From: Pleurobrachia bachei
Taxonomy: Eukaryota; Ctenophora; Tentaculata; Cydippida; Pleurobrachiidae
Assembly (NCBI GenBank): GCA_000695325.1
Contig: AVPN01000031.1
Location: 28,610-53,542 of the forward strand
Direction of reading: 5' to 3'
Length of the DNA stretch: 24,933 nt
The notes beneath the pieces were generated by a model. The model ran no database searches and was not told the origin of the DNA. It saw only the letters and a program-made list of their open reading frames with translations. Each line of letters begins with the position of its first letter. Position 1 is the first letter of the stretch. Below, one piece after another: positions 17,287 through 24,933 of this stretch. The position numbers and the translations under genes are program-made.

Positions 17287-18946
17287 ATCAACATGCAGGG
17301 CCCATATAAGGGTCTGGTTCAGGGCCTTGGCGGTGAAAGCCCTGCGTCGAGGGGGGTTAGGCTCCCTCTTGAAAATAAGCGGTTTTTGCGACCCGAACGT
17401 GTAATGCAAACAGTTTGCAGTACTGCACTGGCCCCAATTTTCTACACTACGACACTCTGGGGACTTAATTACGACGTGACGCGACGTCTATGTATTAAAT
17501 TGGCTCAGACCGATGCTCTAGCAGCGTAATAGGAATTACAGATTATGGTAATCTGTAAAGGTAGGATCATGGAGTATTCAACCAAACTTAATCAACTTCT
17601 TTTCAACAGTATGGACATAAAATCAAGACGTCTTCAAAAGTTAAGCAGTGAGAAAAATAGAGCCCTTGACTCGTACGTTTCTCTGTCCAAGGATTATGAC
17701 GAACTCGAGATTGCTGCAGCCCATATTGAGGATGCAAAATACGGTAAATAATAATAAATATAGCCAATAGCCCTTTCTTTACTTGGTTTCTCTAAATTTG
17801 TTAAGTCTCAGCTTTATCTGATCTGATTTATTTTCAGGGAGAGGTCAGCACGGAAAGGCATTTGCTATGGAAAATGGGGTTTTTACCAGGCTATCCTTCA
17901 ACATAACATCTCACAGCGTTTGGATTTACTTTCTCCACATCGTGAATTTGGTTCACTGTTCACTCTTGTTTGCAGAGATAAAAATAACCTTTCTTGCCAT
18001 AGAGGGCTGCTGTGTGTTGGTGTACTTTCTAGATGTCGGACTTCGAATTATCATCTACACGCCCGCTCAGTTCTTCACTCTTTCAAAAACAGGCCTGAAG
18101 ATAAAGCTCCAGCTGATTTTTACATGTCTCTTTCTGGTTGACTTTGTATACACCGTGTGCCACTTGGTGCTCACTAGTGCAGATACTACCCAGAGTTTGG
18201 TGATCCCATTTCAGTTTTTGAGACCAGCTATTTTTGTGATCAGACTAAAGACGGTGTACCATATTTTCATTGTTGTGGTGCGAACAATTGGACGGATATT
18301 CACCACTCTTTTGGGAATCATGAGTTTCATCCTGTTCTTCTGCTGCATTGCGGTGCACCTGTATGGTGAGATCTACCTCAATCTCCCTCCCGGACACGAT
18401 GCTCTACAATACAAGGGACAATTCAACAATGTCCTCAAGTGTTTCATCAGGATGTTCGTGTTGATCACCACGGAGAACTATCCAGAGGTCATGGTACCAG
18501 TGTACAGAGAGCACATAGCCAACATATTCTTCTTCTTTATATTCCTCTACATTGGAGTGTTTATCCTGATGAGCATTCTGCTGGCTATTGTGGTGGACAA
18601 CTATTGGAAGGTGGCCAAGCTGAATGTGAAGAAGGAGAGGTTGAAAGGGAGGGTTGAGTTGGCCGAGGCATGGAAGATACTTGGTGATGGTGCAGGTAAT
18701 TTAAATACATTTTCTTCACCTGATATCAGTTATCACACTCATTACTCATTCTATCCCTCCTTTACTTTTGTTTTTGTGGGGTCGAGCAAGGAAAACTCCT
18801 TCGACTTCAATAGCTATCATAATCCCATATTTATTAGAGACGATATTTGTGGACGATGAGAGGTTATTGGAGGTGTTTCGACTGCTGAAACCAGAGAATG
18901 ATGATGGGGAGATAATAATACTGTTACAACATATAGCCCAGGATGG
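17287..18946. repeat. TPC half-gene tandem duplication, unit B
   Basis: Partner of unit A (15343-17023), leading directly into the rest of the TPC gene. Divergence is uneven. Upstream sequence, intron 1 and the 5' part of exon 2 differ at many positions. By eye intron 2 (18696-18837 versus 16773-16914) shows no differences, and exon 3 shows one. Confidence 0.9.
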
Positions 18947-21384
18947 GTGAGTTGAGATATGCTGAACAATATAAATACGTTATCCATAATAATATGATGG
19001 ACCATGGTATGGATTTTGTTTCCAAGAATGTTTCGTAACATGAAACGATGTAAATCCTTTCCCCTCCCCCTAGAGCGACGATTGACTACAAGCACTGGTT
19101 GACCAAGACAAATGATATCCTGGACTTTGAGATTGAACGAAACAAGGATGAAGACGACACAAATCTCATGTCGTCTCTTATTCGGAAGAGTGCGGGAAAA
19201 GGGACAATATACCTGACTCTATTCATCCAGTCTCCGGTCCTCCAACGAATAATAATCATCCTGCTAATATTCCACACCTTCCTATTTGTATTAGCAGATG
19301 TGACACACCCCACCTTGGGCCAGGTTGTCCAATATATCCGTGTGGGATTGTCCTGTATCTTCACAATTGAAACAGCTCTTAGGTTTAGCATTTTGGCCTA
19401 CTTGAACTGGGATGGAGACAGCCCCAAACCGTTCAAGTGTAAGCTGCGTCGTTGGGTTGCTATGGTATCAGCTCGTAATATTGTGGATGGTATGATGGTT
19501 GTCCTCGCCCTGTGCTTCAACATTTTATCCCTTCTCATTTATTTGGAAATTATCGTCCCTGATCCCAATGAGATAACACCGTATCTTGGGAAAGGTCTGT
19601 GTATCGTTATCTCAACTATTTTCCTGATGGTCCGACTACTCCTCAACCTATCTACCTTCAAAAGACTGTACTCCCTGGTCAAGATCTTCGTGCCCGTTTT
19701 ACTAGATCTCACCTGGTTATACTTCATCTGCGTGTTCTCATTCGCATCTCTTGGTGAGACAATATTCGTTGCCCTAGCAACAGATAATAAAACTCTCTCC
19801 TCCTCTTCCTCCTCCTCCTCCTCCTCTTGGGTTCCTCTTGTCGATGATGATGATGGAAATGATGCGAGTTGTGGATTTGACGATATTCTCTGCTCTATAA
19901 TATCCATTTTCCAAGTCTCCACAACATCTAACTGGCATGAGATATTCCAGGCTACGTTCGAAAAAACCAACGGCTCTTGGATCACAGCCCTGTACTTCAT
20001 TTTCATGTACATTATCATGAACTTTGTCATCATGAACCTTTTCGTTGCCATCTGTTACGAGGCGTACAACAAGTTTGTTAGTAAACCGAAACAGGCAAAG
20101 AAGAAGGCAAACTCAGGTAAAATATTGGTCAGTAAAAAGGAAAAGATGAAGCGGAACATGCGCAAACTCCGCACACAACTCTCCACGTTTACCGCTGGAA
20201 ACCGGAAGAAGTTGTCTGCTGCTCCCAGCCCTGTTCGGAGGAGGACTTCAGTGACAATAAAGAGAAAGAGCCTGCGGGGAATTCACGAGAAGATCTCGGA
20301 TTCCTCACTTGGTGACCATGTCGTGATTTTGATGGACGGAGAGAATGGTATAGGGACGAGGACTCGGGTAAACGTGCCCCCTAAAGAAACTCCGGACCTG
20401 TCCCAGCTGACCCCGGAAAAGCGGAGAGAGGCAATACAGAAGCAGCGAAAGCAAAAGCGAGCAGAGAATAGAGGGAAGCGTGGGTCCAGGGGCACAGGTG
20501 AAACCCCGACCATGGGCTTTGCAGATGTTGTCAGGCAATACAAAGCTAAGTCTGATGAAGAAATATCACTGGCTCCGGGCCAAAAAGTCAAGATTATAGA
20601 TCGAGCGGGGACACAATGCAAGGGTTTATTATTGGATGGTCCTAATGCAGGGAAACGAGGGTGGTTCCCGGCATTTGTTGTCGGTGCATTGGTAACCGAT
20701 ATGAACAAGGCAGCCGCAGAAAGAAAGCCCCTCCCTAAAACAGATTCCCAGCCAAGATTTGTTAAACGGCAAAATGCCGACTGGACGAAAGACATTATTG
20801 GACCAATGACTATTATCAACCCGGAAGAGCTAAAGGAGTTGAATAAGATTCTGAAGGCAAATGCTCGGGGTAGCAGGAATAGCACGGACAGCGCCAAAGG
20901 GGTGTCAATGGAGAGCCCTCGAATATTACCAGCCCCCGCTATTTTAGAAGAAGAAGAGGAGGAAGAGGAAGATGAGGTCTTCAAAAACCCGATCCCAGAA
21001 ACACCGCAGATGGAGCTCCCAAAGGTCATCATTGAGCAGCCGTCTATCATTTTGGAGGAAGAAGAGGAGGAGGAATTGGACAAGAGAAAGTTACAGAGCC
21101 CCAAAATTAAAACTCCAGAAATGAAAGCAAAGGAAAAGTGGAGGAAGAAGAAGATGGACAACAAAAAATCAGGCGATATACCCGACTGGGCTAAGAGATT
21201 TATGGTCCAGGCAAATTCAAAGGTGACAGTTTCTCCAGCAGTGACTTCAGTCAGTACAGAAGCTGCAGGACCAGCAATAGACCCTGTTGCTAGTAGTGAT
21301 CCATTGGGGAAGGTTTTAGTTAACCCTGTAGTTCAATCACCCGATAATTTACCGGGGGTAGTCGCTGCCCTTGAAGATGCTTAG
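17569..21384 (+). CDS. Two-pore channel (TPC) with C-terminal SH3-like domain, copy B, 4 exons, 1150 aa
   Basis: A two-repeat voltage-gated-superfamily cation channel; TPCs act in endolysosomal or vacuolar membranes as dimers. Exons 17569-17743, 17838-18695, 18838-18946 and 19074-21384; phases agree and sum to 1151 codons. Domain I spans ~86-320 with filter T-E271-N and the TPC-typical YPEVMVP. The linker includes DDERLLEVFRLLKPEND. Domain II spans ~425-710: S1 IIIILLIFHTFLFVLA, S3 NIVDGMMVVLALCF, a charge-poor S4 (VRLLLNLSTFKRLYSLVK), a turret with a run of 10 Ser then Asp, filter TTS666NW, and S6 YIIMNFVIMNLFVAICYEAY. After a basic region, residues ~863-917 look like an SH3 domain (VVRQYKAKSDEEISLAPGQ ... 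GWFPAFVV). Two Glu-rich tracts and a long hydrophilic tail follow. Animal TPCs are usually ~750-900 aa; the excess is this tail. Confidence 0.9.
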
Positions 21385-22551
21385 TGATGTAGAGGGAATG
21401 TTTTAGCGACTAGTGAGTGATTTATGTGGGAAAGATACTGTCCCCAGGACCAAAATTTTAGACCTGAAGCGAAGTCATAATATCTTTCGTGTCTCTGAAC
21501 ATGAACTTTCTAGAGTTTCGACATTTGGTCATTTGAATTGTATTGAATTTTAAGTTTTAATTCTTTATATTTTCAAAACTCATCGTCTTAGTTCAAATTA
21601 AACCCACCCAATTACAACATTCACTGTTTACTACTCTCCACCTTTGTTGGATTAACATCTCAGAGCATGGTCCTGTAGTGTTCAAGAGTGTCTGATGACA
21701 TTATGTGTTGAACAGGAGATGTAGAGCTACCTGCAGTAGTAGAGGACATTAGTTACCATAGCAACCAGTATATACCAAACCGCAACTCTATATTTTCCTC
21801 TTTTCTATCTTGGTAGTCATGACGGGAATTAATCTTGAATTAACCCAGACACATACAGTAAAGAAGGTCCAGCTTAGAATTACTGTCACATGACAGCTAT
21901 TATAACAGGGTCCAAGGCCAGCCCTGAAACGTGGCTAATGACGTAACAACGTAACTCGATACCAATTATTGGTGAAAATAGCTGAATTGTGATCTCGGAA
22001 AGTGGTACAGAGTGCTTGTTGTAACGCGCGCGCCTGTTTAGAAATGAAACCACACAATTTCAGCAGCGTGGTGAGCCGCGCGCACATCATAGATCCAACT
22101 TGGGTACTTTAGGAATAAAATTTAACAATTTATGCCTTTGCTTCATGTCTTCACTCCTCATCCATGGATTCAAATGATCAGATCGGCATGACTGAACAAT
22201 GGCACATGCGAAGTTTCATCTCAAATGACTGAAACAGACCGAGTGTTTAAAACATGCTCTGCGTTTTTCGTGCTGACGTTAATTACTTTCAATACAGTAC
22301 CGATTTCGCGCGCGACAAGATGAACGTAATTGTTGCCTTTCCGCTCAAAGCATCGAACTATGAGCATGAAATTTGGAACCGGAAGCTATAACATTGCTAC
22401 ATACAATAAACACCAAAAGTAATATTAAGTGAAGCTAGAGTGCTGCCTTTACGTTATACCTAGGGTGCTGTCTCAAACTATTTCAATATTGATACCATCT
22501 CAATCAATATATTCAGCTAAAAATTGAGATCCGGGATTATTCGTCGTAAAA
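21385..22551. other. 3' region of the TPC gene and intergenic sequence
   Basis: No convincing ORF. An ATTAAA at 21597-21602, about 210 bp after the TPC stop, is a candidate poly(A) signal. CG-rich patches (GCGCGCGCC near 22027, CGCGCGCGAC near 22308) stand out in otherwise AT-rich sequence. Confidence 0.45.
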
Positions 22552-22695
22552 ATGTCAGGCCAATGCCATGCCTGTGATAATCTCGGGAGCGATGTTCACA
22601 GAGCATTTGTCGTGAACCTCAGGAATCTAAGAGCAGATGTGGAGAGGAAGGATAGGGGAAGAGATTTAGTGGATCCTGTTATGAGACAGACATAA
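22552..22695 (+). CDS. Short ORF, 47 aa, possible first exon
   Basis: Starts MSGQCHACDNLGSDVHRAFVV and ends VDPVMRQT. The composition is protein-like, with a CHAC motif and a charged stretch (RADVERKDRGRDL), and no simple-sequence bias. It could be a small protein or the first exon of a gene spliced downstream; I could not find a matching second exon before the receptor gene. Weakly supported. Confidence 0.25.
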   Translation: MSGQCHACDNLGSDVHRAFVVNLRNLRADVERKDRGRDLVDPVMRQT

Positions 22696-23081
22696 CATGC
22701 GTGGGGAAGGACAGGGTGAGAGAGGGCGGATTTTAATGATTGAACATCTGTTATCGATTAGGGGGTGTCTCTCTCATGTCGAGTAGTCGTTAGTGTCTTC
22801 CTTCAAGGCAAATCATTTGACAGGACTCATTCTTCGCTACAACATCTTACAGAAAAGAGAGGAAAATGATTTTAGCTCTTATTTCTCCCCCATCATATGT
22901 TATTACATTTTACCCTCTCTCTCTCGCCAGGTTTTTCAATTGAGTTGTGTTGACATCCCCACCTGCTATACAACAAGCGGTAACAGTCCTCCTCTTCGAC
23001 TAACTCAATACTTCATTTCGGTTGCATAACTAGCTCTCTTGGGAAATATGGGGAAGAAATATGGGAGGGGAGCGAGAGTGA

Positions 23082-23133
<52 letters not shown>

Positions 23134-23445
23134 CACTCCTTGCTGAGTTTCTCTTGCTCCTCCTCCAGCGACAAAACACCTGGTGGTGGTGAAAGATCGG
23201 TTTTAACAAAAGCCTTCCTGTGACCAACATAAATCACAGTCCTTTGATAAAACGATATGTTGCCGCATTATATTGCACATTTGCTAGTTATTTTACCGAG
23301 TTCGTATCAATGGAGAACCAAGTAGGTACTGTAGTCAGTTTTGTTTGCCCAATATTAACATTTGTGTACTGTTTGAACTGACTAATTCCAGCTCTGAACC
23401 AGCTCTGAACCAAACATTACTTTAGCATTTAACTAGCACGTAATC
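22696..23445. other. Intergenic region upstream of the 7TM receptor
   Basis: Contains the GA microsatellite at 23085-23130. Between it and the receptor start nothing definite is seen. The 23390-23410 stretch has a short direct repeat (AGCTCTGAACC twice). Confidence 0.5.
23085..23130. repeat. GA dinucleotide microsatellite
   Basis: About 23 uninterrupted GA units. Reverse-frame ORFs through it give poly(Ser-Leu) and are not genes. Confidence 0.95.
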
Positions 23446-24548
23446 ATGGTCGACCAGGAGTCTACCTTGGCAAGTAGTACTGTTACCGGTCTAACTATAA
23501 ACCCGGACCCTATTACCACAACCGAATGGAATGCTCAGCTAAAATGGGAGAAAAGTGACGCCAACCTTGGCGGTACATTCAACAACATTTTCGGGTTTTG
23601 TAACCTGTTTCTAGGTCTCCAGGCGGTCGTTCTAAACCTGGTCGTGGTTGTCTTCTACCTGACAGCTAAACGGATCAGGAGTAACGTGGTTCCTGCAATG
23701 TATCTGATGATGTCCAGTTGTGATATGGTGACAGGTAATTGGTTGTTGCTGGTGGTGATCACTGATCATCTCTAGATATAATCTTTCTAAGCTATAACCC
23801 ACTAGAATATTCTAAAATTTCGTTTTTATGTATTTTCACAAAATACAGCCCTTTCCAAAAGTTTGTGTACTGTGTGTACTGTGCGATAAGAGTCGTGTAC
23901 TATGGCTATTCCAGGTTTTGGAGCGGTGTTAGCTGCAGTCATGTTTCTGCTACTAGAAAACGGAGCAGTTGAGGTAGCATTACAAATTTGCCCGGTTGTA
24001 TTCTTTATCATATTCATCACGTTCAGGTAACTATTTAGAATTGTGCTCAATTGTCACCAAATTTTAGGGCTCTACGATGTCGAGAACTATGCACCATAGT
24101 TCCCGATATCGTAGAGCCCTAAAATAAGGGCGGGGGACATTTTCGCCCCAGACTGTCCATAACAATACCTAAAGTCAAGATATACCATACCTATCTTGGC
24201 AGGTTATCAGTACTTCTAAATCTGGAGATCTCCCTTGTCCGCACAATCAACATCATCTTCCCCTTCTTCAACATTCGGGCCTGCTACCTTCAAGCAATCA
24301 CCGCCTTCTACACCATACTTCTCGTAATCTGGGACGGGTTGTACATGTACACAGAGGCAATACCCCTTCAACAAGGTCCCGATGACAACTCTTTTGATTT
24401 TCTGGAGTGGCACTTCTACAGACCGGGTGGGTATCAGCAGTTCCTGAGCGGTAATTTTACACACGCTGATGAGTGTAGGACTGTGTGTCTAGTATTCCTG
24501 CCCTTCTTTCTCCCTGCTATACTGGTCGTCGTCTCCATGATAATACAG
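23446..24548 (+). CDS. Rhodopsin-like 7TM receptor, 5' part (TM1-TM5), 249 aa, runs off the window
   Basis: Exons 23446-23734, 23915-24026 and 24203-24548 join in phases 1 and 2, and the last ends in phase 0 at a GTATAG donor. The N-terminus (~45 aa) is extracellular-type, Ser/Thr-rich, with no clear signal peptide. TM1 ~50-75 includes VLNLVVVVFYL, where N-LVV resembles the class A GNxxV motif. TM2 begins VPAMYLMMSSCDMVTG, with an Asp where class A has its conserved Asp. TM3 runs VVFFIIFITFRLSVLLNLEISLVRTINIIFPF, where LVR occupies the DRY position and is followed by a class-A-like IIFPF. TM4 includes YTILLVIWDGLYMY; TM5 is VCLVFLPFFLPAILVVVSMII. A loop cysteine before TM5 could pair with the Cys near the start of TM3. 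Ligand unknown. TM6-7 must lie beyond 24933; intron 3 then contains the hairpin cluster. Confidence 0.8.
24061..24125. repeat. 65-bp near-perfect palindrome in receptor intron 2
   Basis: Arms 24061-24091 and 24095-24125 (31 bp each) are inverted copies with two mismatches, separated by the 3-base loop CAC. The ends read ATTTTAGGGC / GCCCTAAAAT. It could be a foldback MITE; no clear target duplication is visible. Confidence 0.9.
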
Positions 24549-24597
24549 GTATAGTACAGTCTACACATCACAATATCACAATATCACAATGGAAGAT

Positions 24598-24869
24598 AGT
24601 ACCACGCGACAGCGTGGTACTCTGTGAATAGATACACCGAGGGCGTAGCCGGAGTGTATCTAGTAGCTCGTGAGCCTGCAGGGCGAACGGAGTTCGTTAT
24701 TCTAAAAACACGACCGCAGGGAGTGTTTTTAGATTACCTCTGACACGACCGAAGGGAGTGTTAGAGGTTTACTTAGTACACGACCGAAGGGAGTGTGCTA
24801 AGTTTACGAACTCACAAGCAAAAAGAGGACCACGGTGTAAGTGGTACTCTCGCATTGTATCACGAGCTA
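24598..24869. repeat. Cluster of six or more hairpins with a shared core and nested long-range helices
   Basis: Hairpins: 24598-24621 (10-bp stem, GACA loop), 24630-24661 (8-bp stem, inner GGC-GTA-GCC), 24684-24696 (5-bp stem, GGA loop), 24702-24732, 24737-24767 and 24771-24803. The last three share the core GACCG(C/A)AGGGA inside ACAC/GTGT, but their outer arms differ (CTAAAA, CCTCTG, ACTTAGT) and each pairs with its own partner, including G-T wobbles in two stems. The segment GAGTTCGT (24690-24697) pairs with ACGAACTC (24806-24813) around these three. TAGCTCGTGA (24664-24673) pairs with TCACGAGCTA (24860-24869) around everything. No ORF. It lies 50 bp after the third receptor exon. Confidence 0.88.
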
Positions 24870-24933
24870 AACGACAAACAACAAATTCTGGTACAACAAC
24901 AAACAAAAGAGAGATAATGAAAATATGCATTGT

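Noticed and set aside
20283-21164. Long minus-strand ORF (293 aa) opposite TPC exon 4
   Set aside because: Antisense shadow of the Glu/Lys-rich TPC tail; poly(Ser) runs are the complement of GAA/GAG tracts.
23013-23237. Minus-strand ORF ending in poly(Ser-Leu), with a protein-like start (GHRKAFVKTDLSPPPG)
   Set aside because: Most of it is the GA microsatellite and it lacks a convincing start; the first ~35 codons might be an exon, but no partner exon was found.
1-24933. tRNA, rRNA, CRISPR array or bacterial operon signals
   Set aside because: None seen by eye; introns, splice sites and gene families are animal, and the repeats present are not regularly spaced with unique spacers.

Overview
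The window looks like nuclear DNA from a compact animal genome. It has GT-AG introns, mostly about 70-250 bp, which I could phase codon by codon. It also has simple-sequence tracts, small non-autonomous transposons and a scaffold gap of Ns. The gene content (Shaker-type Kv channel, Ly6/uPAR-like GPI protein, two-pore-channel genes, a rhodopsin-like 7TM receptor) indicates Metazoa, plausibly a non-bilaterian such as a sponge or placozoan. The lineage is a guess; no marker here fixes the species.

Layout. 1-1754: non-coding, with a CT microsatellite and a 79-bp MITE with an 8-bp target duplication. 1755-3635 (+): a three-exon Kv channel whose second intron carries a tandem array of copies of its own 3' splice site plus the first ~40 nt of exon 3, one of them split by a second copy of the MITE. 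3740-7541: a tandem segmental duplication. The downstream unit has a complete two-exon Ly6-like gene (+, 6169-6689) converging on the 3' end of an 11-exon ABC-class/MRB1590-like ATPase gene (-, 6968-10345). The upstream unit has only the second Ly6 exon and the last two ATPase exons. 10619-11269 (-): an unrecognised 216-aa single-exon protein. 12158-14327 (+): an unrecognised multi-exon membrane protein with an N-terminal Cys cluster. 14399-14841: Ns. 14842-15175: the end of an ORF that resembles a LINE ORF1.

15343-21384 (+): a tandem duplication of the first half of a two-pore channel (TPC). Copy A (15665-17072) encodes only domain I. Copy B (17569-21384) encodes domain I, domain II, an SH3-like domain and a charged tail. 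Splice phases would allow domain I of copy A to be joined to domain II of copy B, so the locus could act as two alternative domain-I cassettes; this is inferred. 23446-24548 (+): the first three coding exons (TM1-TM5) of a 7TM receptor that runs off the window.

The most unusual structure is at 24598-24869, downstream of the third receptor exon and probably in its intron. It is a cluster of at least six hairpins. Three share the core GACCGNAGGGA but have different, self-complementary arms. Most are capped by GNA triloops, and the cluster is enclosed by two nested long-range helices. A separate near-perfect 31-bp-arm palindrome lies in the preceding intron.
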